Shown piece after piece: positions 45,367 to 57,500 of a stretch of 64,000 nucleotides of DNA (its first letter is position 1; every line of letters starts with the position of its first letter). The DNA is from Ampelocalamus luodianensis (taxonomy: Eukaryota > Streptophyta > Magnoliopsida > Poales > Poaceae). The stretch lies in the NCBI GenBank assembly GCA_036346255.1, contig CM070639.1, positions 1,622,001 through 1,686,000 on the forward strand. The letters run 5' to 3'. The notes under the pieces were generated by a model. It did no database searches. It saw only the letters and a program-made list of their open reading frames with translations, and was not told the origin of the DNA. Made by a program: the position numbers and the translations under genes.

Positions 45367-47517
45367 ATGGTTCACCCTTACGAGCCGGCGGAGCTGGAAC
45401 TCCCGGGCTTCGTGCCGCTGCAGCTGTCGCAGGGCGAAATCCTCGTGCCCTACCTAGGCACCTCCCTCGTCGTCGTCCTCACCGTCTGGCTCGTCTCCGG
45501 TATTACTGTTACTACAACCCCGTACCATCTCATGATTACTCGTACATAGTACATACTTGTTCCTTCCACAACCGTCTTCAAAAAAAATCTTTCAGCTTCT
45601 ATTCTAGTTGGAAGCAGAGAGGATTCCCTCCCTCTTGAAGTTGAGATTTCTTGTCCAAATTTGGGATCTTTACATACCATAGAAGACCCAAGAACTGGAT
45701 GTGATATTCGATTCAGAATTAGCTGCCTGTATCAAATCTTCTGCTTTGCTCTTCTGCCTGTATGACATCCTCAGCTCATGTCATTGCTTGCAGGAAGATG
45801 TGGCAGGCTATCCAGGACTGACCGTTTGCTCATGTGCTGGTGGGCCTTCACTGGGTTGACCCACATAATCATCGAGGGAGCCTTTGTATTCACCCCAAAT
45901 TTCTTCAAGAAGGAAAATCCCAGTTACTTTGATGAAGTTTGTAAGTTCTCGCTGATTTCATCCCCCATCGCTATATTAGCGTTCCCAAATCATCAAATCC
46001 CCCAAATCAAAATGGTGTTTGAGATAACAAGTTAACAACAGTGGGTTCTGCGTTGTTTAGGGAAAGAGTACAGCAAAGGTGACTCCAGATATGTGGCCAG
46101 GGACACCGCAACTGTTACAGTTGAAGGAATTACAGCTGTATTAGAAGGCCCTGCATCACTACTTGCAGTGTATGTCTTCTCATCTTTTGCTCAAGTTCTA
46201 GATATGCATTGCAGCTTACTTTTTTCCTTGTCCAATACGTGAAATGCATTTTCAGATTTTGCGGGTTAAATCACTGTTCTATAATTAGCTTCTCTGCTTC
46301 TGTTATTAAAGTTCAATTAAACCTGGTTCTGCAATAGGGGTTAAGCCTCACTCAGATTTCAGACTATTTTGGGAATTACCCCCTTTGCTCTTGCTATACC
46401 ATAATACCATTTTAGAAATAAGGCACAAGGGAACCTGATGGTTAACCTTTTCTTTCAGTAGGATGTAAGGCCTTTTTTACCAGGAAGGATGTCAGGCCTT
46501 GGTCCCTGTGTCAGAATATCATCCTCCAAATTAACATCCATGTCAGTTTGTATTTTGATGTGACATGCTCTAGTGATAGATGCTTCAAGTGAGCATATTT
46601 TAGATCATGGGTTATGCTGAAATCCACTAGTGTGTGCTAAAGAAAATGTAATGCCCACAAATTAGAGAAATCATGGACAAATGGAGTGTAATCCTCATGA
46701 GCTTCCTTATGGAGTAGTTTTGATGGCCTGAAATAAACAGGTGTGATGGTGATTTGACTAAATCCACAGGGGAATGTTAGGGTTATAGAAATAATCTATT
46801 ATATTGTAACCTATAAGCTCCATGAATTTGGTTTGATACTGTTGTTGTTGTTCTCCCCAGACAATAGTTATGGTTGAATAAATTTACAGTACATGGTAAT
46901 TAAATACATCAACAAAAAATTCAGTTCCTTTTTTGTTTTCGGCTTTTCACAGATTAAATTGATTCAACTGTGAAGCATAACAACGTAAAACAGTAGCACT
47001 ATCTTGAAAACTAGTGTGGTATTTCTAGTGAATTTGTTCCAAAGGTCTGAATAATACCATCTTGCCATTTTTTAGTGGGAACATAATTTTACAAATGGCA
47101 AGCTCCTTATCTTCTTTGCTAGTAAAACTGTATTCAAAGCCAAGCTATGTACATGTTACATGTAGTTAGTAGGAGACTTTAGTCCACAAGTGTTCTGGTT
47201 GTGTGGTTTTGATTCATAATGTACCTTTCATTTTATCTTACTACAAGTTTGCTGCTTGCAGCTATGCTATTGCATCCCGGAAATCCTACAGCCATATTCT
47301 CCAGTTCACTGTCTGTTTGGGTCAGCTTTACGGATGCTTGGTTTACTTCATTACCGCCTACTTAGATGGCTTCAACTTCTGGACCAGTCCATTCTTCTAC
47401 TGGGCATATTTCATTGGTGCGAACAGTTCGTGGGTTGTGATACCAACACTCATCGCCATAAGGAGCTGGAAGAAGATCTGCACAGCATTTCAAGGTGAAA
47501 AGGTGAAGACTAAATAA
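45367..47517 (+). CDS. HYD1: Sterol Delta8-Delta7 isomerase (EBP family), complete
   Basis: Four exons (45367-45499, 45794-45940, 46061-46169, 47262-47517) give an uninterrupted 214-residue protein. It has about four membrane helices: one near 28-44, one around WWAFTGLTHIIIEGAFV with the conserved His and Glu of the EBP active site, and two in the last exon (HILQFTVCLGQLYGCLVYF and the following hydrophobic stretch). The family moves the C8 double bond to C7 in sterol synthesis, in the endoplasmic reticulum. The length agrees with plant HYDRA1-type proteins. The C-terminus GEKVKTK carries lysines near the end, compatible with ER retention. The 1.1-kb last intron (46170-47261) is non-coding. 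The symbol is by homology only. Confidence 0.93.
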
Positions 47518-48100
47518 GGCATGCCTTAGCCACCAAGGCACGCTGTACTGAACACTGAAATTCTTGTGTTCTTACTGAAAATCTGGTTGTACCCTTGCGC
47601 AAACAACATTGTCTCGAACAAACTGTGTAATGCTGGGGAAAATGACTTTGTTCCCCCATCAAACAGGGCTGCTGCTTATTCCCTTCAATAAGAGTATTGG
47701 CTCCATGAAAAGCCTTGCATGGTTTGTACAGTATCATCTCATTTTTTCACTGTTGCACCTAAACTCAAGAAGCCCTCTCTTTCAGCAAACAGAATTGTGA
47801 AGACTATTCTAGTGTGATAACATCTGTGAAGCTCACTTATGCCTTGATGGAGTTGTATGTTTCCATTAGTGACATTCAAACCATACTTTGAAATCGACAG
47901 ACAGGTGCAAAAGCCTGAAAACGCAAGTAGAATTGTTGCAAAAAGTTGTTATAATCAACAAAATCACTCCAATATCTATATATGCCGACGATTTCTAATG
48001 AAAAGCACGTGCATAGCATAAGTTAGAGATTGTAATTAAGCTTATTACATAACAAAAAGACATTCAAAAACTGAAAAGAGGAGAAGAAGACAAAAAAAAA
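47518..48100. other. 3' UTR and intergenic region
   Basis: Sequence after the isomerase stop. No gene is seen before the tRNA. Confidence 0.5.
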
Positions 48101-48182
48101 CGTGGTCGGCAGGATTCGAACCTGCGCGGGCAGAGCCCACATGATTTCTAGTCATGCCCGATAACCACTCCGGCACGACCAC
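48101..48182 (-). tRNA. tRNA-Ser (anticodon AGA)
   Basis: The minus strand reads GTGGTCGTGCCGGAGTGGTT (acceptor and D arm), an anticodon stem CATGA/TCATG with loop CTAGAAA (anticodon AGA), a long variable arm (TGGGCTCTGCCCGC) and the T arm GGTTCGAATCC, closing with CGACCAC plus G. Class II shape, 82 nt, no intron. A T-run (GTTTTTTTTT on the minus strand, 48091-48100) directly follows and would terminate Pol III. Confidence 0.95.
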
Positions 48183-48545
48183 ACTTTGACGGCTTACGCT
48201 GATGTGAATTGCTATCATAGACATAGTGTTTCTTCTACCTAAAATAAAAGAATTTTACAGTGGGGGTGCGTGACATGAGTTTGAGCTTGTAATGCGTGTT
48301 CGCTTGCCAACATATCAGATATGCCTTACTTGTAGTGCAGATAGGGATCGACATAGGAATAGGACACCCGATCGATCGGCCTCTATTTATGCTTGATTGC
48401 TCACAACTTGCAAGCGATGTGAGTAGTAGTATACTGAATCACATTCGCAAAATCATATCACCTACCTCGCAAAAGAAAATATATCCTACCGCTACATGGT
48501 AGACGTGGCAAAAATGAAATGCAACAAATAAAAAAAACGGAAATG

Positions 48546-48553
48546 TGTTGAGA

Positions 48554-48586
<33 letters not shown>

Positions 48587-48626
48587 ACCTTAATCTGGCG
48601 CCTTAGACCAACTCGGCCATCTCAAC
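48546..48626 (-). tRNA. tRNA-Leu (anticodon AAG)
   Basis: The minus strand reads GTTGAGATGGCCGAGTTGGT, an anticodon stem CCAGA/TCTGG with loop TTAAGGT (anticodon AAG), a variable arm and the T arm GGTTCAAATCC, closing CTCAAC plus discriminator A. 81 nt, class II, no intron. It lies 363 bp from the Ser gene on the same strand. The TTTTTTTT at about 48529-48536 on the minus strand is a likely Pol III terminator. Confidence 0.95.
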
Positions 48627-49068
48627 TCCGTGGCCTCCAACACGCTCCTGAAATGATGAACAAACCAGGTTAGTTTACAAGGACAGATACTTCCCAGAAT
48701 GTAGATAAGGCGGAACATAAGTACATCGAAACTAGAAGAATAGAATCACGGCCACGAACGACTAGATGCCAGCAGAAATTAGAAGCCCCGACGCACACGA
48801 CGATAAGATGCAATGCAATGGCATGCCGTCTCTGCGAGCGAGACACGCGTCGTTCCCAGTACAGTACGTATCCACCAGCCTGTGCCTCAGCGTGGTCGAT
48901 CATCTCCCCCCTCTTGGCCTCATCGCCGTGCTCGTCAGCTGCCAGCTTTCCATGGCGACAGGATCCTGTAGTGGTACAAGACGACAGTATCTCTCCTCCG
49001 CACGTCGACGCTTGACGAGGAGCTCGTACAAGTACTCGGGACCGCACGATCGTCGAGGAAGAGGTCCA
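48627..49068. other. Intergenic, no clear gene
   Basis: ORFs occur on both strands (for example 48670-49170 minus) but run into the CACTA terminus and show no known motif. Confidence 0.4.
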
Positions 49069-49084
49069 CACTACTACAGAAAAA

Positions 49085-49435
49085 GCCATCACAGATGGTT
49101 CGGAACCGTCATCACAGACGGTTTTCGAACCGTCTGGAAAAATAGGTCTCTGATAACAGGTGGTTATCACAGACGGTTAAACCGTCTGTGATATGACTAT
49201 CACAGACGGTTTTATAAACAACCGTCTGTGAAGACAGAGTATCACATACGGTTATGGTCACAAAACGTCTGTGAAGTCAGAATATCACATACGGTTCTAT
49301 GGAAAAACCGTCTGTGATACTCTTTCTTCACAGACGGTTATTTACACGAAACGTCTGTGAAGTCAGATTATCACAGACGGTTCGTTGTTAAAACCGTCTG
49401 TGATACTCTCATTTCACAGACGTTTTTTACTTAGA
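49085..49435. repeat. Subterminal hairpin array of CACTA element
   Basis: About nine copies of (A)TCACAGACGGTT and its reverse complement AACCGTCTGTGA alternate, forming successive inverted pairs at roughly 49157-49183, 49190-49222, 49231-49264, 49284-49318, 49328-49361 and 49369-49403. In known CACTA elements such subterminal repeats bind the TNPA-type protein. Confidence 0.85.
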
Positions 49436-50521
49436 AGCGCTGCGTGAAAAATCGTCTTCATGCATCGTTTTTAAAAAAAAAAAAACCGCTCGTGATAGTT
49501 CATTAAACTAACTATATTTTTTCGATTTTTGGCTAGTCTCGGAATTGCTAGCCATGCCCTCAAAACAAGCATACAAAAACAGATACATCACAAATAATCA
49601 ATTGTCGACAAACCGAATCGATCATTACTCAAAATAAATTACAAAAGATCACATTTGTTCAAGTATTGTTACAAAATAAATTGGATTACAATTGAGTCAA
49701 TTGTTTGCAGTGGTTGAGAAGTGCTGGCAGGTGATGCGCTCGATCGCGTGAGTGAAATTCTCCGGTGTCCTTAATTATCTCTGATATGATAAAGCCGCAG
49801 AGCTTCCCTCGAATGTCCTTGATCTCATTATCAAGGAGTCCATCTAATTCTATATTCAAGCCCTGTCGCTAGCAAGAGTAAAATGTTATGCATATATATT
49901 TAATTTTATAATTAGAAAATAATTATTTGGAGATTCACAAACCTCGGGATCCTTCTTCCTAGCTCTAATGACTTGGTCCATATGATGGCAAACGAGATTG
50001 CACATAACTCATCATTTTTTTTTCATTTGCCTTTGCAAAAATAGAATTACATATATCAGTTCGAGATGCGTTATTATGAAGTACGATATAGGATTATCGT
50101 ATTATAGCGCGTACCGGAAATTTTGTCCTGTGTGTTAGTTGGGCGCTCTTTCCATCGTATGTTCCTTTGTTGGCAACATAGTCGATGAACGACCTACATG
50201 ATTCCAAAAATTTATCCTCGACCATTTCAAACTAATGAAGACTAAAATAGAGTTATGTATGAAGGAAATGAGCATACCGCCGAGTATTCCTCCTAGAATC
50301 TTTGAAGTCGTGGTTGTTGCGGATTAGGGAATCAAGGTATATCACATGGTTCCTCTTTGATATGATGACTAAAAGGATCCGATGGTACCTACTCATGTAT
50401 GTCACTATAGTCATTAAACCCGAGTTCGGCTGCGTATAAAGTAGAGCAAGTAGTGACACTTACCCCCGGTTGTAGGGCACCACGATGTACTTCGTGTTCT
50501 GGCGACGAAGCAATGCACGTG

Positions 50522-51421
50522 TTATGTATTTCGACGAAGGACGGGTGCATTTGGATGGTTTGCAATGATACCACATGTGGGTCGAGAAACCCACCGGTTC
50601 TTTCGACCGGACATTTTCATCATGTATCCGTACATAAGAAATGAGTTGTGATATTTATCGGTATTACGTGAATGTAGAACTTGATTGTATGCACTTACGA
50701 TGTCCAACATCGTAGAAGCGGCGCCAAGGCCAACGAGGTTGAATAGGTCATATAGGTCGTTGAAGCCCACGACGAAGTGGTTCACCCCGTTGAAGAAATG
50801 CTTATCCTCGTATCTGACGGTGATTCCAGTATCGCACCCCTCCTTTTGGGTCCTATTCAAGTACCAGGCATGCAAAGCCTGACAAGCGTATCCAGCACGC
50901 TCTAATACTGCGTGGGAGCACAACGGTTTTCCGAGGATGTACTTGCCGGATATTGCCGACTTGCCGGACTTGAGGGGCGCCTTCGTCGATTTTGGTTTGG
51001 TCTTAAGCATTGCCAGCGTCTTCTTGCGAGATGACTCGGGACCCGATACGGTGACACGCTTTTCTTGTTCTTTCGATGTCTTCTCCAAGGAACCGAAAAG
51101 GTGGCCTTCGAGGCGAAATATGAGGTGGAGTCATGGAGGTCCGTTGGAGAGGAATGGTCGTGTTGAGATCGCGGCATCTGCTGGGTCGAGACGATGTCCT
51201 TCTTGGGCCACCGGATAAAAGCGTACGGCATCCCCTAGTGTTGTGATCTCTTCGTTCGGGCGAATCTCCAGCGGGACGGCCATGAAATGTTCATGTACCA
51301 TGTCCACCTCCACCCTGGCGTAACCCTGCGCCACCTGGACACCGTGCTGCTGCACCGCCCCTTCCTGGTATGGATGCACCATCCCCGCGGCCTCAATAGA
51401 AATGGACCCAACTAACCTCAC
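50522..51421 (-). pseudogene. CACTA-encoded protein, DUF8039-like and Ulp1-type N-terminal part
   Basis: On the minus strand the frame 51421-51131 carries GMVHPYQEGAVQ, VAQGYARVEVDMVHEHFMAV and EITTLGDAVRF, a DUF8039-like region of grass CACTA proteins. A shift leads to RWPKKDI and then a Lys/Ser-rich linker. The segment 51088-50522 has GKPLCSHAVLERAG, LHAWYLNRTQKEG and then FFNGVNHFVVGFNDLYDLFNL, the stretch before the Ulp1-like cysteine protease region. The protease core is not intact in the downstream 50500-49650 sequence, where only short pieces remain. At least one frameshift. Confidence 0.6.
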
Positions 51422-51765
51422 TACGAACTTGCAGGCCGTCGGCTCCTACAAAACGATACGCAATTAGCTAAAGTGTCCTATAGGTCTATCTTTGCTGCAT
51501 TCCATACATGTACATTACCTTGATCTCGTCTATCGGTAATTGGACATCGTCATGTCCAGAATTATGCGTGGACGCGACGCTACTACGATGTCGAGCAGGA
51601 CTGGCTTCCAAATTAACGAGGCGGCTTGCATTGCTTTGCCGAGGAGTTGATTCAATTGATCATGCAATGCCGCGGCTTTCCTTCAAAATGTTCGGTCATT
51701 CATGCGAACCGGTCCTCACGCTCGCCTTAGATCTCTTCCTACTCTCTGACGTGCGGTGAGTCGTC

Positions 51766-53380
51766 TGCGAATCCATGACTCCATGGTACGGTAACCCCAA
51801 GACCTCGCGTGCGACCCGGGTGTTCCTTGTTTCCCAAGGCCGTAGAGAGTATATCCTTCTCCCTGTCTACATGGAAGGAGCCTTGGGAAGTTTTCTAGCG
51901 CCCCGTGTCATTACCCCAGGGGTAATCACACTTAGGCATACGGATTACTATTCGTCTGTACGGTAAAACACCATTCCAACGAATAGTAAGCCTTACCAGA
52001 GTTAGCGTAGCAGAACAACAAAATAGAAACTGTACCTGTTATTCCAGTTAACCACGTAAGGCTATGGTTCTTACATAGTAATTATAAACGGCACAATGGG
52101 ATTAAATCCCTTCGTCTGCCTTTCTTTACTCCATCGATCTTCAATTCGTCCCCAACGCCGAGTCTACGCCCATCTCACCACGGTTCTCAAAGTCAACGCC
52201 TCGCCTCGTGCGGTTTCATCGAGACGCAAGTCCTTCGTCCCACGCGGATAGTTCCCACGGACTAGGATCTACAAAGGAGAATACTAACAAGGTTGAGTAC
52301 AAATTAATGTACTCAAGAAGCATTAATAGCAAAATGCCTTTGTATGACTCATCTCTGGTCTTTACTTCATTTTCTATCTCATCTCGATTCAAAATACATA
52401 ACTCTTTAAAACAATAGGTGGCAAATTTTAATTCAGAAAAGACTACTAATCACTCGGAGAGAAGAAAGACCCCTAGCGGTTCCCGTAGACTCCAATCCAG
52501 GAGACTGGCATGAATTCATGATTTGATATAGCACTGCGCAGGCTTGTACCACTTTACCCATAGCTATTCTGAGCTCTATATGAGCTAGGTCCATCGCATT
52601 TCCTTTGATGCGACTTCGAGTTCAGAATACAGAACGTTTTCCAGATTACGTGATTAAGTCTCCACCCACTATTTTCCGTCGGTGTCATGAGCGCACCCAG
52701 TCCTCCACCGAGTTCCAATAATGTTGGTTGGTGCGGCTCTCTTCCAGCTCCCAACACTCCCCCTTGGGGCGGCTCACTTCCTGCTCCCAACACTCCAATG
52801 TGCGTCCGTTGTGGAGAACATAATTACGTAACAAGGTAGCATTTTCTGCCCGTCGAAACGGGAAAATGGTTGGTACTCAAATACGGCATCTGACCGAGTA
52901 AGAGTGTTGTTGGTCCTTATATTTTATCCATATGTAAAGGGGTCCCACCTCTTACCCTCTCTCTTCCTTGCCACGGGCCTCCTTTACCAGCCATAGTATT
53001 ACATCATCTTTTTCTCATTCCTTACTCATCATAACATTCCTTTCTTTCCTCATCATCCTCATTTAAATGTTTTGAGTTTTGAGAAATAGTTTTGATGCAA
53101 TATTGTATATGATATAGTGAATACAGTTTACAGCTAAAAATAGCTATACTCATGTTCAAGAGGGTCGCTTGCCTTAAAAATTGTAGAAAAGGTTGGTGCT
53201 GACGAAACTCTGTTCAACTGCTTCCGTCGATGCTGGGTCGTCTTCTGTAGCAATCGACAACACAAATAATAATATAAAGAAATACATATTTGATTTCGAT
53301 ATGATACTATGGATACATAAGTTAGTGGCTTTCTAAATGTTAGCACATTTTACTTTAAATAAAACTTTTCGAGATCGCTA
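51766..53380. other. Unclassified repeat-like intergenic DNA
   Basis: No conserved ORF. The opening piece has short inverted words (CCCCAGGGGTAATCAC; CGGATTACTATTCG with CGAATAGTAAG at 51945-51992). The style resembles LTR sequence, but I could not place ends. Confidence 0.3.
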
Positions 53381-54546
53381 CTAAATTAGCACTCCCCAAC
53401 AGGACACTCTACACGCGATGCTGCCGCTGATCAACACGTGGTATTACCGCCGCTCGACCAGCGGAACCTACCGCCACTTAACCCGAGGAACTACCACCGC
53501 TAGCAAAACCAACTCAACCATTGCGATCCCCAATCATCCTGGTATCCAACCAAAAATACTCAACTCCCTAATCTAGCCCCTAATCTTTTAACCCTAATTC
53601 CCCTAATTACCTCTCTCTCCTCACCTAACCCTAGCTAACTCCTCTCAATCCTCTCTCTCTCTCTCTCTCTCTTCTCACCCCTCTCGGCCGGCCCCAACAC
53701 CCACACGCACAGCACACCTCCTTCACAAATCCTCTCCTCACCCCTCTACTCACTCGACGCCGCCGCCGGTTCTCCCGGCCCGGCTGCCGCTCCGGCTCCG
53801 CCGCCTCTGGCTCCTCCTCCCCGGCTCGCCCTTCTCCGGTTCCCTGCGCCACCACTGCCTCTCCTCCTAGCGCCGCCTCTTGGCACGACTCCCTGGTGCG
53901 ACGCCGCCACTAGGCCCGCCGCCGCCGCCTCTCTTCGAGCCCGGCTCGGCCCTGCGCTGCGTCTCCGGCTTCTACGCTCGCCCCTTCCTCGCTCCTGCGT
54001 TCCCCTCGGCGCTGCATGTTGCTCGGCTCGGTCTCCACATCGCTCGGCTCGGCCTCGCCGGCGCTCTACTCGGCTTCACTAGCTACCCGGCTCTACCTTT
54101 CTCTACTCCTCTCTTACTCAGATTCATAAGCACAGAGATCTATTTGCTAAAGCTTTGATGAAATGCTCATGTATGCAAAAAGAGTACTAATAGTGGGTTG
54201 ATCTCTATTTAGGTATGCATATGCTGCTGCTTAATGAGGGGGAAGCATGAGGCTTGGTGGATGTGGGGAGAACTATCAGGATCTACCGAGGTTCTCTCTT
54301 CTCTGATCTCTCCCCTTGCTCTGTGATGATCATTGATGCTCTGAGAGCTAGGTTTTGATGCTATTGATGATGCGTGATGGCTATGTGAATGATGAATGTG
54401 TATGTGTGCATACTGAGGTGTTACTGGGGATTACCTCTGGTTGGGTTCTGGGATTGGGGAAAGAGGGTGGCAGTGTCGGCCTCTAGCTGGTGCTCTCCTC
54501 TTCTCCCTCGCTGTGATCGGCTTGCAAGTTGTGATGGTGAGGATGC
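53381..54546. other. GC-rich leader-like region, target of the gypsy insertion
   Basis: C-rich sequence with a CT microsatellite (about 53651-53672) and Pro/Ala-rich chance ORFs, followed by a more ordinary stretch (54160-54546) with repeated ATGATG words. It could be the 5' leader of another retroelement or a promoter/UTR. I cannot decide. Confidence 0.3.
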
Positions 54547-57500
54547 TGTGAGGACCCCAGTTTATTTGGTTTGTAATGCTTAACCAACCACCTGGTCCTA
54601 GCATCACAAATCAAATAAAGCGATCCTCGAGATATGTATACTTCCTAAAGCAAGATACACACCCGGTACAAAATTAGACATCAACTCCATTCCACACATA
54701 GAGTCCAAACACCACACTTCCAAACGGAAGATAAACAAATAGTAACAATATTACAGACATAGGCCGACAGGCCACAAGATACACAAATAGACAAGAACGA
54801 CAGCGGAAGCAAAAGTGCCATAAGATGGCTATAAACAAAGCCAATCGCGTGCCTTCAACCCACAAGGCATCCGCCAGGACCGCCAAGACTAGTCGTCACC
54901 CACGGCGACAAAGACTCACTCACAGTGAGGCCCCGAGGCTCACCTTCTACCTCTGCAACAAAAACATTAAGCAAAGCACCTGAGTACAAAGATTGTCTTT
55001 GTACCCGCAAGACTGACGTGTGAACTAACAGACCTGTTCATATGCTACATGCAAAGCTTATTTGGTGGAGGCCATATGTTTCATTTGCATAAAGCCAACT
55101 TTCATTTGCAATAATATAATACAGATTTTAAAGGCAAGTTTGCAATTCATTTATAAGATTGAAATAGCGAGAAGGATAATAATAGCAAAAGAGCAAAGAT
55201 AAAACAACCTAGAAGTGACTATCCCAATAGTCACCACCACAATAGCACGAATCCCGATTCGCACCACCCAACAAGTTTTAATTTAAATGTTGTAGTCTAA
55301 CTCTTGGAAGACCTTGCCAAGCGTGTCCATAACCTAGGACGAGGCTATTCGAATAGTTTGAACCTGCAGGGTGTACCAATGTACCCACACTTGGACCGCC
55401 TTTAAGCCAAAGCACACTTAGAAGGTATGCAAGCCTGACTAAGTCCTACGAGACTTTTCCAATATTGTGTATTAACTACGAGCCGCTCGTATGGATAGAA
55501 ATCCATACGCTTACATGGTAAAGCCGAAAGACAACTACCCACTCGGGATAAAGCTTTTGGACAACTACCATGCTCCCACCTCCATCCCTCTGCGACCTCC
55601 TGCGACCGGAGCCAATACACGCCAAAGTACTAGGTCAAGAGAGGTCCCATATACTCTAGTGTGGTTAGCACGCAAAATGCTTGGTTCGGTGTAACAAGAT
55701 GTTCTGGTCCTTGTTGACTCGGGCACCATTCAGCCACACCCAACAGATCACACCAATCATACCGTTGTGCCCAAGTCTAAATCATTTTTGGTTTTCAGTT
55801 TTAGTTTTGCAATTAAACATAGCAAAATCTTGAAACATAAAGTTATAGTAGATTTTGTGTGATCAAGGTTACCGACTAAAGTCGATAACCGCCCGATTCT
55901 ACCGATAGCTAAGCATGTCTAAGCAAGTTGACCGGATCTACTAAGTGACAAGAGATCATCCAATGACCTCTAATCACGACAAATAACCTAGGCTCAGTAG
56001 TAGAGATCAATATTTTGTCTACGAGGATATGCAACACTGATTTAACTAATCAATTTAACACAAATTAAGCAATGCATACATACAAATTGAAACAAAATAT
56101 TAGACTTTAAAATACTGGGATTATCATGATCAAAGCGCTTGCACGGATGTCGTTGCTCAATATGCTGCGGAGGATCGTCCTCAGGGTTGCCGCAAATATC
56201 GAAGCCTAACGATCGAACATAACAGCAAATAAGAACGAATAACACCGACAAAACTCAAACATACAACAACACCAAAACAAGCCAAAACTCACACAGCAAC
56301 CTAAGCAAGATATAACAAAATTTTAGAAACAGAGAACAAATTATTTTAAGTTATTACTAATTTTCTATGAATTTTCTAAGCTAAAAACACAACATGCCAC
56401 TAGTTAATTACTTAACAAATTTTCATGAACAGAAACAGTGTGTAAAACCTATCCTAATAGTTAGTACATTAAAAATGACAAATTACAAAATTGGTTTCAC
56501 TGGATTTGGACAAATATTGAAAGAGATATGCATTTTCTAATCTAGAAGATACATAAAACATCATTTTATTAATTAACAGATTTTTGCTACAGAGACATGG
56601 ATGAAACTAATTTTAGTAAATAATACATTTGAAATGAAAATAAACAGCACTGGATTCATGCAATTTGGATAAAAATTGAATTAGTTATGCATTTTCTAAG
56701 TTTAAATGAATTAACAGTGCAACAGAAAACATATTACAGAAATACTAAAGCATTAAATCCTTTTTCTACCCACAGCTATCTAGCCCCAGACATCGACGGC
56801 AAATGGCCCAAATAAAATGACGACGAGCAACCAGCCCACCACGAAGTGACGTCGAAGGCGTATTCTAAGAATACGTCTTCGGCTTACCAAAGTGCAAACC
56901 TAACATACCCACACAGAGAAATACGCTTCCCAACAGAGAAAACGTATTAAGGAAACTACACAAACCCTAACTGACATCATGGACCCACATGACAGAGACT
57001 CAAAGTGAAATGCAACGGTTGGATTAAACGATTTCTAAACGCGATTAACCGCAAGGGCCCACAAGACAGAGACTCAAGGTAGACATGATTAGAGTCAAAC
57101 AAATCATCACCGGCGGTTCACCGGCGAGCACGGGCACGGTGGCGCGGCCGCGCAATGGATCTCGCAAACCAGTGAGTTTCAAAACGAGTGAGTGATACCT
57201 TCGGGTTCACAGAGACTCCGCGAACCCAGAGGTGGCGACGCGGGGTCCGATGGTCACCGGAGTTGAGCTCACGACGACCGGAGGCGGAGAAGAAGACACG
57301 GCTCCCACGGCGAGGTCGCTACAGGCTTCTAGAAGGCTCCGGAAAGTGCGCCTCAGCTCCGCCTTGATCCCAGGAGCAGAAAGCATAAGACGATGGCGAC
57401 GAAGGTGGTCCGAGGCGCGGAATCGCGCGCGCGCGAATCGCCAAGCTTGAGGAGATTCGATCGCAAGCCCGCAATGATGCACTAAAGATGAAAATGAAGT

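Larger units (their letters stand above)
49069..51765 (-). mobile_element. CACTA (En/Spm) transposon, one end plus ORF region
   Basis: The terminus CACTACTACAGAAAAAG starts at 49069. An array of inverted ATCACAGACGGTT repeats follows (subterminal region), then a minus-strand coding region with DUF8039/Ulp1-type sequence. The other terminus is not found. Sequence character changes near 51765, so the element seems truncated or interrupted there. Confidence 0.7.

Noticed and set aside
45042..45638. 198-codon plus-strand ORF over the isomerase start
   Set aside because: It overlaps exon 1 in another frame and runs into the intron. The conserved protein starts at 45367.
49085..49435. CRISPR-like repeat array
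   Set aside because: Repeats alternate in orientation with short AT-rich spacers beside a CACTA terminus in a plant genome.
52800..52850. Short resemblance to the 3' end of small-subunit rRNA (CGTAACAAGGTAGC)
   Set aside because: Only about 14 bases match, with no flanking rRNA or organelle context.
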